The position numbers and the translations under genes are program-made. From Rhodococcus sp. 4CII (lineage in GTDB: Bacteria; Actinomycetota; Actinomycetes; Mycobacteriales; Mycobacteriaceae), in the NCBI RefSeq assembly GCF_014256275.1, contig NZ_JACCFE010000002.1:2232001-2296000 (forward strand): a stretch of 64,000 nt of DNA, read 5' to 3'. This document shows positions 1 through 7,392 of this stretch, one piece after another. How positions within the stretch are numbered: position 1 is the stretch's first letter; each line of letters begins with the position of its first letter. Below the pieces are notes generated by a model. The model was not told where the DNA came from. It made no database searches and saw only the letters and a list, made by a program, of their open reading frames with translations.

Positions 1-362
1 GCCGGGAACTCGGACCGCTGGCGCGCTTCCGCGTCGGCGAACTGGTCGCCGAGAGCCAGGCCGTCGATTTGATCGGCTCCCGCATCGTGCTGAAGCAACT
101 GTCGGGGGCCGACGTGAGCACCACGTCGAGTGTCGGGAAGCTGCTCGGTATGGGGCTCGGGCAGTCGATCGCCGAGTTCGTCGTCGCGGAACTGGGGGCG
201 GCGGGTGCCGTGAGCATTGCGGGTGAGCCGAGCGACAAGGCAATGGAACAGTTGATCGCCGGGCGTGCCACCACCATCTACGGCGGCACCACCGAGGTGC
301 AGCTCAACGTGATCGGCGAACGCATGCTCGGACTGCCGCGCGACGCGCAGGGGGTGTCGTGA
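1..362 (+). CDS. Acyl-CoA dehydrogenase, C-terminal fragment (cut by window edge)
   Basis: The 5' part lies outside the window; the first whole codon starts at base 3. The visible 119 residues are the C-terminal helical domain of an FAD-dependent acyl-CoA dehydrogenase, which introduces the alpha-beta double bond into acyl-CoA thioesters. The signature IYGGTTEVQLNVIGERMLG close to the end is diagnostic. The motif reads YGGT rather than YEGT, so the catalytic Glu is not at the short-chain-enzyme position and must lie elsewhere, as in isovaleryl- and long-chain-type enzymes. The stop overlaps the start of the racemase by 4 nt (GTGA), which indicates one operon and a role in branched or methyl-substituted acyl-CoA oxidation (inference). 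Substrate cannot be read from the fragment. Confidence 0.9.
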   Translation, partial: RELGPLARFRVGELVAESQAVDLIGSRIVLKQLSGADVSTTSSVGKLLGMGLGQSIAEFVVAELGAAGAVSIAGEPSDKAMEQLIAGRATTIYGGTTEVQLNVIGERMLGLPRDAQGVS

Positions 363-1501
363 CCGGCGGGCCGCTGAGCGGGCTCACCGTCGTCGAGATC
401 GCAAGCCTCGCACCCGCCCCGTTCGGGTGCATGATCCTCGCCGATCTGGGCGCGGACGTGATCCGCGTGGAACGGGCCGGCGACGGCGGCACCGGGCTGA
501 TGGCGCCCTCCGGGGTGCTGGACCGCGGGCGGCGGTCGATCGCCGTGAATCTCCGGACAGCGGAGGGCCTCGAGGCCGTCCTGCGGCTCGTCGAGGGCGC
601 CGATATCCTCGTCGAGGGCTTCCGTCCCGGCGTCGCGGAACGTCTGGGCATCGGACCCGACGACTGTCTGTCCCGCAACCCCGGTCTGGTTTACGGGCGC
701 ATGACCGGGTGGGGCCAGGACGGACCGCTCGCCCCGCGCGCCGGGCACGACATCAACTACATCGCGCTCGCGGGCGCGCTCGAACCCATCGGGCGCGCCG
801 GCGAGCGGCCGGTGCCGCCGCTGAACCTGCTGGGCGACTTCGGCGGTGGCGGACTGATGTTGACGATGGGGATCCTGGCCGCGCTGCACGAGCGGTCCCG
901 GTCGGGCCGCGGACAGGTGGTGGACGCGTCGATGGTCGACGGCGCGGCGCTACTGACTGCGTTCGTCCACGGCATGAACGCCGCCGGCCTGTGGCAGGAA
1001 GGTCGCGGGCAGAATGTCCTCGACGGGGCCGCCGCGTTCTACGACACCTACGAGTGCGCCGACGGCCTGCACGTGGCGGTGGGGTGCGTCGAACCGCACT
1101 TCTATGGTGAACTCCTCGACGTGCTGGGGTTGAGCGGCGAGGATCTGCCGTTGCAGTACGACCTCGACGCGGCACCGGACCTGAAGAAACGCCTCGCCGA
1201 GGTGTTCGCGACGCGGCCGCGGGACGAATGGGCCGCTCTCTTCGCGGATTCCGACGCGTGCGTGTCGCCCGTCCTGTCGCCGTGGGAAGCGCACGAACAT
1301 CCCCACAACCGGCAGCGGGAGACGTTCGTCGACGTGGGCGGCATCCGCCAGCCCGCGCCGGCGCCGCGCTTCAGCCGCACCCCGGCGCCCGTGCCCCGGC
1401 CGGCCCCGCGGCCGGGGCAGGACACCGATGCGATCCTCGCGCAGGCCGGCTACGACGCGCCGGGCATCGCGCAACTCCGGAACGCGGGCGCGGTCGAGTA
1501 G
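359..1501 (+). CDS. mcr: Alpha-methylacyl-CoA racemase (family III CoA-transferase fold)
   Basis: This 380-residue protein of the CaiB/BaiF fold probably interconverts (2R)- and (2S)-2-methylacyl-CoAs, so that methyl-branched or sterol side-chain acids can enter beta-oxidation. The key evidence is the racemase catalytic set: His130 in GHDINYIAL, Asp160 in LLGDFGGGG and Glu245 in GCVEPHF. These match His126, Asp156 and Glu241 of mycobacterial MCR with a constant offset of four, and the GDFGGG motif is typical of racemases rather than of CoA-transferases. The GTG start overlaps the stop of the upstream acyl-CoA dehydrogenase, so translation is likely coupled. The racemase assignment is good; the physiological substrate is not shown. 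Confidence 0.85.
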   Translation: MTGGPLSGLTVVEIASLAPAPFGCMILADLGADVIRVERAGDGGTGLMAPSGVLDRGRRSIAVNLRTAEGLEAVLRLVEGADILVEGFRPGVAERLGIGPDDCLSRNPGLVYGRMTGWGQDGPLAPRAGHDINYIALAGALEPIGRAGERPVPPLNLLGDFGGGGLMLTMGILAALHERSRSGRGQVVDASMVDGAALLTAFVHGMNAAGLWQEGRGQNVLDGAAAFYDTYECADGLHVAVGCVEPHFYGELLDVLGLSGEDLPLQYDLDAAPDLKKRLAEVFATRPRDEWAALFADSDACVSPVLSPWEAHEHPHNRQRETFVDVGGIRQPAPAPRFSRTPAPVPRPAPRPGQDTDAILAQAGYDAPGIAQLRNAGAVE

Positions 1502-1513
1502 TCGACGGGGGGC

Positions 1514-1975
1514 CTATCCGCGATCGGCGTCCGGCGGGAAGCCACCGGTCGCGATGGGTCCCCATTCGTCGATGGTGATCCGGATGAGGCTCTTGTTCTG
1601 CTTCCGCATGGCGTCGCGGTACTCGTCCCAGTCGGGGTGCTCACCGGAGATGCCGCGGAAGTACTCCACCAGCGGTTCGAGTGCATCGGGCATGTCCAGC
1701 ACCTCGGCGGTGCCGTCGATCTGCACATAGGCGCCGTTGAACTCGTCGGAGAGCACGCACACGCTCACGGCGGGGTCGTGTCGCACGTTCGCGGCCTTGG
1801 CGCGCTGCGGGTAGGTGGCGACGACGATCCGCCCCTCCTGGTCGAGTCCCGCCGTGACCGGGGAGATCTGCAGGCCTCCGGAGCGCTTCCGGGTGATCAG
1901 GACGACGCGATGTCGGGGCCGGACGAAGTCGAGCAACTGTTCCCGTGTGACACGGTCTGCGGTGGCGACTGCCAT
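1514..1975 (-). CDS. PPOX-class F420-dependent oxidoreductase
   Basis: A 153-residue single-domain split beta-barrel protein of the pyridoxamine-5'-phosphate-oxidase-like superfamily. The order of elements (RHRVVLITRKRSGG, then ISPVTAGLD, then ATYPQRAKAANVRHDPAVSV, then YVQIDGTAEVLD) resembles the small actinobacterial deazaflavin F420 enzymes of the TIGR03618 type, which reduce poorly known substrates as cytosolic dimers. The ATG start is preceded by a strong AGGAGAGG ribosome site. It is transcribed divergently from the GntR gene, and a perfect palindrome lies 56-79 bases upstream of its start, so the GntR protein may control it. F420 rather than FMN as cofactor is inferred from the family. 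Confidence 0.8.
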   Translation of the reverse strand: MAVATADRVTREQLLDFVRPRHRVVLITRKRSGGLQISPVTAGLDQEGRIVVATYPQRAKAANVRHDPAVSVCVLSDEFNGAYVQIDGTAEVLDMPDALEPLVEYFRGISGEHPDWDEYRDAMRKQNKSLIRITIDEWGPIATGGFPPDADRG

Positions 1976-2030
1976 GGTGCACCTCTCCTCTGCTGCGGTG
2001 GTCCTTGCCGATTCACCCTATGCCCCGGGC

Positions 2031-2054
2031 CAGTCCTCAGACGTCTGAGGACTG
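2031..2054. promoter_or_regulatory. Perfect 24-bp palindrome, probable GntR operator
   Basis: The left arm CAGTCCTCAG and the right arm CTGAGGACTG flank a self-complementary ACGT, so all 24 bases form a perfect dyad. It sits between the divergent PPOX and GntR genes and ends 15 bases before the GntR ATG. FadR-type GntR dimers bind short palindromes and commonly autoregulate. That this regulator binds here is inference from position. The spacing leaves room for only a very short or absent leader on the gntR transcript. Confidence 0.7.
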
Positions 2055-2069
2055 TGTTAGCGTCGCCCC

Positions 2070-2762
2070 ATGGTCGGACATCCCACCCTCCGCAGCGGAC
2101 CGCTGGTCCCCCAGCTCGAGGAACTCCTCACCGCCCGGATCCGGGACGGCGAGTGGACGCTCGGTAGCCGCATCCCCAGCGAGGCCGAACTGGCCACCGA
2201 ACTGGGCGTCGGCCGGTCGTCCGTGCGCGAGGCCGTGCGACTGCTCGCCCGCGACGGCCTGCTCGACGTGCGGCACGGCGTCGGCACGTTCGTCGCTGCG
2301 CCCCCCGCGAGCGGTGCGGGCCTCGGGAAGCTGCTGCGCCGCGCCCGCCTGCTCGAGGTGTACGAGGTGCGGCGCGCCCTCGAGATCGAGGCCGCCCGGC
2401 TCGCCGCGGAACGCGCGCGCCCCGAGGACCTCCGGCGGCTGCGAGAACAGCTGTCCACCCGGCACGACAGCACCACCGCATCGACCGCCGTGTTCGTCGC
2501 AGCAGACCTCGACTTCCACGCCGCGATCCTGGAGATCGCCGGCAACTCGATCCTGTCCGCCCTGTTCGACTCGATCCGGCCGCTCCTCGTCGACGCACTG
2601 GCCGAACTCGTCGAACACGAACCGGGACGGCCCGACACCAGCTGCGCCCATGACGATCTGGTGCGCGCACTGGAAGCCGGCGACGCCGACGCGGCCGTCG
2701 CCGCCACCGCCGCCAACCTCGACCCGACCATGTCGATTCTGCGGAAAGGCGGAAATCAGTGA
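2070..2762 (+). CDS. GntR/FadR-family transcriptional regulator
   Basis: A 230-residue repressor-type protein. Residues 10-75 form a winged helix with the GntR signature (RIPSEAELATELGVGRSSVR, then LLARDGLLDVRHGVGTFV). Residues 95-225 form an all-helical FCD effector domain with the metal-ligand pattern D-x-x-F-H (LDFHAAILEIAGN). Such domains bind small organic acids or acyl-CoAs. The gene overlaps the ABC ATPase by 4 nt, so the two are co-transcribed. The perfect palindrome just upstream is the likely autoregulatory operator. The ATG lacks a clear Shine-Dalgarno sequence, and the short distance to the palindrome suggests a leaderless or near-leaderless mRNA. The effector is unknown. Confidence 0.88.
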   Translation: MVGHPTLRSGPLVPQLEELLTARIRDGEWTLGSRIPSEAELATELGVGRSSVREAVRLLARDGLLDVRHGVGTFVAAPPASGAGLGKLLRRARLLEVYEVRRALEIEAARLAAERARPEDLRRLREQLSTRHDSTTASTAVFVAADLDFHAAILEIAGNSILSALFDSIRPLLVDALAELVEHEPGRPDTSCAHDDLVRALEAGDADAAVAATAANLDPTMSILRKGGNQ

Positions 2763-3565
2763 CCACCCCGGATTCGGTCGTCAGCATCGAGCACGTCGAC
2801 CTCGTGCGGAGCGGACGGTATCTGCTCAGCGACATCAGCCTGCGCATCGAACGCGGACAGCACTGGGTGCTGCTCGGCGCGAACGGTGCAGGCAAGAGCA
2901 CGATGCTGAGCATGCTCGGCGCGGTCGCGCACCCGACGCGCGGAACCGTCCACGTGCTCGGCCACCAGCTGGGCCGGGTCGACATGCGCGAGTTGCGCGC
3001 CCATATCGGGCACGTGAATCCGCGATACCGGATCGACGCGCCGCTGACGGTGCGCGACGTCGTGCTCACCGGCCTCACCAACACGCCAGATTTCGTGCCG
3101 CGGTGGTCGCCGTCCGCGAAGCAGATCGCCCGCGCCGACGAGCTGATCGTCTCCCTCGGCATGCAGAAACACGCGGACGCCCTGTGGCCCAACCTGTCCC
3201 AGGGCGAACGAGGTCGTGCCCTGATCGCCCGCGCCCTGATGGCGGAGCCGCAACTCCTCCTGCTCGACGAGCCCGCCACCGGCCTCGATCTGGCTGCGCG
3301 AGAACAACTCCTCACCGCACTCGACGAACTGCGCGCAACGTACCCGGCCCTCGCCAGCATCCTCGTCACCCACCACCTCGAGGAAATCCCCACCACCACG
3401 ACGCATGCCGTCCTCATCCGCGACGGCCGGGTGATCGCGCAGGGTGACGTCGCGGACGTCCTCACCACCGCACATATCAGCGAATGCTTCGACCACCCCA
3501 TCGAGATCACCCGCAATCGCGGCCGGTGGGTCGCGCAGACGCGGGTCCCCGAGGCGGTCGGGTAG
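2759..3565 (+). CDS. ABC transporter ATP-binding protein without a cognate permease
   Basis: A 268-residue nucleotide-binding domain with Walker A (GANGAGKST, about residue 40), signature LSQGERGR (about 142), Walker B plus catalytic Glu (LLLLDEPATGLD, about 160) and an H-loop (THHLEE). It starts with GTG overlapping the gntR stop by 4 nt. No membrane component or binding protein is adjacent: the next gene encodes only a 60-residue membrane peptide. The sequence resembles the short ATPases of the FecE/YnjD/ModF type. It may energise a permease encoded elsewhere or have a non-transport role. The ATPase call is firm; any substrate would be a guess. Confidence 0.85.
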   Translation: MTTPDSVVSIEHVDLVRSGRYLLSDISLRIERGQHWVLLGANGAGKSTMLSMLGAVAHPTRGTVHVLGHQLGRVDMRELRAHIGHVNPRYRIDAPLTVRDVVLTGLTNTPDFVPRWSPSAKQIARADELIVSLGMQKHADALWPNLSQGERGRALIARALMAEPQLLLLDEPATGLDLAAREQLLTALDELRATYPALASILVTHHLEEIPTTTTHAVLIRDGRVIAQGDVADVLTTAHISECFDHPIEITRNRGRWVAQTRVPEAVG

Positions 3566-3593
3566 CACCCGGACGCGGTGCACACTGGTACGC

Positions 3594-3776
3594 ATGGCAC
3601 GAGGCGACCACCCGCAGCGCACCCCGTTCTACGGTGTGGTGCTCATCGTCGTCGCGATGGCGGCGGCGATGATCGTGAACCGCACCGCACCCGTCTGGGT
3701 GCAGGTACCGATCTACGTCCTGGCCGTCCTCGCGGCGATGGCCGGCTTCGTGATGACGTTCCGCGACCTGTCGTGA
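3594..3776 (+). CDS. Small two-helix membrane protein, function unknown
   Basis: A 60-residue ORF with a short basic N-terminus (MARGDHPQRTPFYG) and two hydrophobic helices at about 13-28 and 34-54 (VVLIVVAMAAAMIVN and VPIYVLAVLAAMAGFVM). The same frame is open further upstream, inside the ATPase gene, but the ATG at 3594 gives a sensible positive-inside membrane topology. No clear ribosome-binding site is visible. It lies 28 bases after the ABC ATPase on the same strand, so the two may be co-transcribed. It is too short to be a typical ABC permease. Peptides of this kind are common in actinobacteria and uncharacterised. Confidence 0.6.
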   Translation: MARGDHPQRTPFYGVVLIVVAMAAAMIVNRTAPVWVQVPIYVLAVLAAMAGFVMTFRDLS

Positions 3777-3786
3777 CCCCGGGCGA

Positions 3787-4662
3787 TCAGTCGATCGCGA
3801 ACAACCGTGCCGCGTTGTCGTGGCAGACCGCCCGCAGCCACGCCTCACCGAGGTCGAAGCGGGTGAGCCCCTCGAGCGCGTCCAGGTACGGGTACGGGAT
3901 GTTCGGGAAGTCGCTGCCGAACACGATCCGGTCCTGCAGATCCGTCAGCCGGTGGATCTGGTCGCGGGGAAACGGAGTGGCCGCTTCGGCGTAGTCCGTG
4001 AACGCCATCGTCGTGTCGAGGTACACATTGGGGAACTGCGCGGCCAGGTCCAGGAATTCGCGATACTCCGGCAAACCCATGTGGGCGATGATCAGGTGCA
4101 GCCTCGGGTATCGCGACAGCAACTCGGCGATGGGTTCGGGGCCCGTGTACGTGCCGGGTGCCGGCCCCGACCCGCAGTGGATCACGATCGGGACCCCCGA
4201 CTCCTGCAGCACACCCCACACGGAGTCGAGGAGCGGATCGTTGGGCGAGTACTGCCCGACCTGGATGTGGGACTTGAAGACGCGGGTGCCCGACTCGATC
4301 GCCTCGGCGACGTACCCGGCCGCGGACTCCTCGGGGAAGAACGTGGACGTCCGCAGGCAGTCGGGGGTCTGCTGCGCGAATTCGACGGACCACTGATTGA
4401 GCCACACCGCCATGTCCGGCTTGTGCGGGTAGATCATCGACGTGAACCGGCGGACGCCGAACCCGCGGAGATGTTCGACGCGGACGTCCTCTTCGTGGCG
4501 ATAGTGGATGGGCCATTCCCGCCCGGTGAAGGGACCGACGGCGTCGAAATACCTCCACACCTTCTCCATCACGTTCGCGGGCATGAAATGGGTGTGGACA
4601 TCGATGATGCCGGGCAGACCCAGCCCACGCCAGAATTCCCGTACTCGCAGATCCTCGCTCAA
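3787..4662 (-). CDS. Amidohydrolase-family protein (ACMSD-like TIM barrel)
   Basis: A 291-residue metal-dependent hydrolase or decarboxylase of the amidohydrolase_2 group. The N-terminal metal motif is IDVHTHFMP at about residues 16-24. Later landmarks are VIHCGSG (about 150), LHLIIAHMGLPEYREF (about 185) and VFGSDFPNIPYPY near the C-terminus, which supply the usual His, His and Asp ligands. The family includes aminocarboxymuconate-semialdehyde and resorcylate decarboxylases as well as lactonases, so the reaction is open. The frame is open much further upstream, but a GAGGAG site 7 bases before a TTG at 4662 fixes the start directly before the conserved region. It is a single gene convergent with the small membrane protein. 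Confidence 0.8.
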   Translation of the reverse strand: MSEDLRVREFWRGLGLPGIIDVHTHFMPANVMEKVWRYFDAVGPFTGREWPIHYRHEEDVRVEHLRGFGVRRFTSMIYPHKPDMAVWLNQWSVEFAQQTPDCLRTSTFFPEESAAGYVAEAIESGTRVFKSHIQVGQYSPNDPLLDSVWGVLQESGVPIVIHCGSGPAPGTYTGPEPIAELLSRYPRLHLIIAHMGLPEYREFLDLAAQFPNVYLDTTMAFTDYAEAATPFPRDQIHRLTDLQDRIVFGSDFPNIPYPYLDALEGLTRFDLGEAWLRAVCHDNAARLFAID

Positions 4663-4732
4663 CCAATTTCTCCTCGACACGGTCCCGAACACGGAACACC
4701 GGCAGATGACATCGATGACGACAGGGACGGAC

Positions 4733-5254
4733 TCAGAACAGCGTGAACGCGTCCTCGGTCTCGGGCGTGGACGGCGCGACCGTTGCCGGAGCCGGCGCGG
4801 GAACGGGCGCAGGCACGGCCGCACCGGATGCGACGGCCCGGGCCGCCTCCCCGGCGAGGACGTCGGCCATCTCGTTGTAGTGGTTGCCGACGTGCCCGCG
4901 CACCCAGCGGAACCGCACGGGCCCGGAGCGTTCGTTGATCGCGCGGTCGATGGACTGCACCAGAGCGAGGTTCTTGACGGGCGCACCGGCCGCCGTCTTC
5001 CAGCCCTTGCGCTTCCATCCGGGCAGCCACTCCGACGCGCACTTGATGGCGTACTGGGAATCGGACTCGATGAGGAGCGGATCGGCCCCGGGATGCGCGG
5101 TGATCGCTTCGAGCAGCGCGCGCAGCTCGGCGATCTGATTGGTCCCGGAGGGCTCGCCACCCGACTGGCTGGGACCCTCGTGATTGACCCATGCCCAGCC
5201 GATGGCCCCACCGGGGTTGCGGAGGCAGGATCCGTCGGTACTCACGATGATCAT
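4733..5254 (-). CDS. rnhA: Ribonuclease HI with proline/alanine-rich tail
   Basis: A 173-residue protein that cleaves the RNA strand of RNA-DNA hybrids. The four carboxylates are visible: Asp7 (IVSTDGSC), Glu43 (IAELRALLEA), Asp65 (IESDSQYAI) and Asp131 (EMADVLAGEA), plus the loop His121 in VRGHVGN. The basic handle region (WLPGWKRKGWKTA) is present. After the catalytic domain (about residue 140) there is a low-complexity tail of alternating Pro, Ala and Val ending in EDAFTLF, a flexible extension not found in the E. coli enzyme. The ATG at 5254 directly precedes the first beta strand, although the frame stays open upstream. It stands alone, with its start facing the glycosylase gene. Confidence 0.93.
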   Translation of the reverse strand: MIIVSTDGSCLRNPGGAIGWAWVNHEGPSQSGGEPSGTNQIAELRALLEAITAHPGADPLLIESDSQYAIKCASEWLPGWKRKGWKTAAGAPVKNLALVQSIDRAINERSGPVRFRWVRGHVGNHYNEMADVLAGEAARAVASGAAVPAPVPAPAPATVAPSTPETEDAFTLF

Positions 5255-5327
5255 GGCTGGGACTTTACGTGCGCGCTCCGACAGCCGCCGGGAGCGGTCG
5301 CCCTCACGGTCGAATACGCTGCACTCG

Positions 5328-6254
5328 ATGACGGCTTCGCTCGAGGTGGTCGAGACCACCGTGACCGCGCGGCGTCCCCTGGACGTCGCGATGACGGTGC
5401 AGCCCCTGCAGCGGGGCAGGGGCGACCCCTGCCACCGGCGGGCCGCCGACGGCTCGATCTGGCGGACGTCGATGCAGAAGTCGGGCCCCGTCACGTATCG
5501 CCTCACCCAGACCGATCGGCACACGGTGCGATGCCAGGCCTGGGGTGACGGCGCCCGCGAGTTGGCCGCCGGGCTCGGCCGCCTCGTCGGCGACCACGAC
5601 GAATGCGAGGACTTCGCCCCCGATCATCCGATCCTCGTCGAAGCGCACCGCCGGTTCCCGCATCTGCGACTGGGCCGCACCGACCGGGTGCTGGAGGCGC
5701 TCGTGCCCGCGATCCTCGAGCAGCGGGTGCACGGCATCGCCGCGTTCGCGTCGTGGCGGCGTCTCGTGTGGAAGTTCGGCGAGCCCGCCCCCGGTCCCGC
5801 TCCCGACGGGATGCGGCTGCCCCCGACCGCGGACGTGTGGCGGCGGGTTCCGTCGTGGGAGTTCCATCGCGCCAACGTGGACCCCGCCCGATCCCGCACG
5901 ATCGTCCGCTGCGCGCAGGTCGCCGACCGGCTCGAGAAGATCGTCGACCTCCCCCGCGAGGAGGCGAACCGTCGGCTGATGTCCGTGCCGGGTGTCGGGA
6001 TCTGGACCGCCGCGGAGGTGTCCCAGCGCGCGCTCGGCGACCCCGACGCGCTGTCCGTCGGCGACTATCACCTGGCGGCGATGGTGGGATGGTCGTTGCT
6101 CGGCACGCCCCTCGACGATGCCGGGATGGTGGAGTATCTGGCTCCGCTCCGGCCCCACCGCCATCGGGCGGTGCGACTGCTCGAGGTCAGTGGGCAGGCC
6201 GTCAAACCCAAGTTCGGTGCCCGCACGCCGCTCGTCGACCACAGCTGGCACTGA
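5328..6254 (+). CDS. AlkA-like HhH-GPD DNA glycosylase
   Basis: A 308-residue protein with an N-terminal beta-rich domain (residues 5-75) and a helix-hairpin-helix glycosylase domain (residues 105-290), the layout of AlkA and OGG-type base-excision enzymes. The hairpin is LMSVPGVGIWTAAEV at 218-231, and the probable catalytic Asp is Asp246 in LSVGDYHLAAM. Enzymes of this class remove alkylated purines such as 3-methyladenine by flipping the base and cleaving the glycosidic bond. It is divergent from rnhA. A second AlkA-like gene is cut off at the right end of the window, so the genome has at least two. The ATG at 5328 was chosen from the conserved N-terminal strand; no strong ribosome site is seen. 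Confidence 0.82.
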   Translation: MTASLEVVETTVTARRPLDVAMTVQPLQRGRGDPCHRRAADGSIWRTSMQKSGPVTYRLTQTDRHTVRCQAWGDGARELAAGLGRLVGDHDECEDFAPDHPILVEAHRRFPHLRLGRTDRVLEALVPAILEQRVHGIAAFASWRRLVWKFGEPAPGPAPDGMRLPPTADVWRRVPSWEFHRANVDPARSRTIVRCAQVADRLEKIVDLPREEANRRLMSVPGVGIWTAAEVSQRALGDPDALSVGDYHLAAMVGWSLLGTPLDDAGMVEYLAPLRPHRHRAVRLLEVSGQAVKPKFGARTPLVDHSWH

Positions 6255-6266
6255 AAGTCTCACCCG

Positions 6267-6304
6267 TGAACACCTGTTCAAGTGTTCATACGAGAAACTA
6301 GACT
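6267..6304 (+). promoter_or_regulatory. Putative ArsR/SmtB-type operator and -10 element before cbiMNQO
   Basis: TGAACA-CC-TGTTCA (6267-6280) is a perfect 6-2-6 dyad. The same left arm, extended to TGAACAC, also pairs with GTGTTCA at 6282-6288. A TAGACT hexamer at 6299-6304 can serve as -10, so the dyad would cover the -35 region. The shape resembles operators of metal-sensing ArsR/SmtB proteins. With a metal-importer operon immediately downstream, metal-dependent control is a reasonable inference. No cobalamin riboswitch is recognisable here, and the leader is only about 30 bases. Confidence 0.55.
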
Positions 6305-6335
6305 CCGAAGGACAGCTGCCTGCCGAGGAGGCGTC

Positions 6336-7046
6336 GTGGAACCCGTGGCGATGCACATGAGCGACGGATTGATCAACGCGCCGACCTCGCTGCTGTTCGT
6401 CGTCGTCGCGGTACTGGGACTGTCGGTGGCCGCGTGGCGGGCCCGGGCGGAACTCGACGAACGCACCGCACCGATGGCAGGCCTCGTCGCGGCGTTCATC
6501 TTCGCGGTCCAGATGGTCAACTTCCCGATCCTCCCCGGTGTGAGCGGGCACCTCCTCGGCGGCGCGCTCGCCGCGATCCTCGTCGGCCCGTACACGGGCA
6601 TGCTGTGCGTCTCGATCGTGCTGATCGTGCAGGCCCTGCTGTTCGCCGACGGCGGACTGACGGCCCTGGGAGCGAACGTCACCAACATGGCGATCATCGG
6701 GGTGGTCGCCGGCTACGGCGTCGCTCTGGTGCTGCGTCCGCTCGTCATCCTCCGGGGGCGGATCGACTTCCGCCTCCTCGGCGGCCTCGCGTTCGCCGCC
6801 GCGCTCTGCGGAACCGTCGCCGCGTCGACGGGCTTCGTACTGGAGTACGCGATCGGTGGTCAGGCCGCGTCCACCGGCTCGACATCGCTGGGCGCAGTCG
6901 CGGCCTACATGCTCGGGGCGCACGTGCTGATCGGCGTCGGGGAGGGCCTCATCACCGCCGTCACCGTGACCGCCGTCGCGAAGGCGCGACCCGACCTCGT
7001 GTACCTGCTGCGGACGGCACCCCGGCGAGCGGAGGTGCGGACATGA
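6336..7046 (+). CDS. cbiM: ECF cobalt/nickel transporter, substrate-specific component CbiM
   Basis: An integral membrane protein of about 236 residues and the metal-specificity subunit of an energy-coupling-factor importer for Co2+ or Ni2+. The family hallmark MHMSDGLINAPTS is near the N-terminus, followed by about seven hydrophobic helices (for example LLFVVVAVLGLSV, GLVAAFIFAVQMV, GALAAILVGPYTGMLCVS). GAGGAG at 6325-6330 favours the GTG at 6336, which places four residues and an Ala-Met before the Met-His that normally coordinates metal at the mature N-terminus. The alternative ATG at 6351 would begin exactly at that Met-His but lacks a well-spaced ribosome site. It overlaps the next gene by 4 nt and heads the cbiM-N-Q-O operon. 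Confidence 0.9.
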   Translation: MEPVAMHMSDGLINAPTSLLFVVVAVLGLSVAAWRARAELDERTAPMAGLVAAFIFAVQMVNFPILPGVSGHLLGGALAAILVGPYTGMLCVSIVLIVQALLFADGGLTALGANVTNMAIIGVVAGYGVALVLRPLVILRGRIDFRLLGGLAFAAALCGTVAASTGFVLEYAIGGQAASTGSTSLGAVAAYMLGAHVLIGVGEGLITAVTVTAVAKARPDLVYLLRTAPRRAEVRT

Positions 7047-7390
7047 TCTCCCTGCGCCGCTTCCTGATCGGCTTCGCACTGGTGGCGCTGATCATCGCCG
7101 GGGCCGTCTCGTACCTCGCCAGTGCGAGTCCGGACGGCCTGGACGCGGCGACGACGCGTGGGTGCCAGACCGTGGAGACCGACACCGGTCAGGCGCTTAC
7201 GGGCGACTGCATCGCCCGGAACGCGTCCACCCACCACCTGTCCGAGTCGCCCCTCGCCGACTACACGGTGGGCGGGCGGTCGCACCTCACCGGGATCGCC
7301 GGCGTGATCGGGGTGACCGCGACGTTCGCCGTCGCGGGTGGCCTGTTCCGGCTCCTCGCCCGCGCACGGCGGAACCGAACGAGCCCCTGA
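7043..7390 (+). CDS. cbiN: CbiN-like PDGLE-domain subunit of the Co/Ni transporter
   Basis: A 115-residue protein with one N-terminal helix (residues 5-27), an extracytoplasmic loop beginning SASPDGLDAA, and a second helix near 88-106 (HLTGIAGVIGVTATFAVAGG). PDGLD is a variant of the PDGLE signature of the small CbiN/NikN-type component that assists metal loading of CbiM. The loop holds two Cys (in RGCQTVE and GDCIAR) and adjacent His residues (STHHLSE) that could bind metal or form a disulfide; that is an observation, not known function. The ATG at 7043 overlaps the cbiM stop, and cbiQ follows after 2 bases. Confidence 0.8.
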   Translation: MISLRRFLIGFALVALIIAGAVSYLASASPDGLDAATTRGCQTVETDTGQALTGDCIARNASTHHLSESPLADYTVGGRSHLTGIAGVIGVTATFAVAGGLFRLLARARRNRTSP

Positions 7391-7392
7391 CC

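Noticed and set aside
4663..5211. N-terminal extension of the amidohydrolase reading frame
   Set aside because: This part is antisense-type sequence overlapping rnhA; a GAGGAG-TTG start at 4662 directly precedes the metal-binding motif.
5304..7079. A 591-codon minus-strand frame across the glycosylase and cbiM genes
   Set aside because: It crosses two well-supported genes and their regulatory gap; the composition is low-complexity and charged. It is an antisense artefact.
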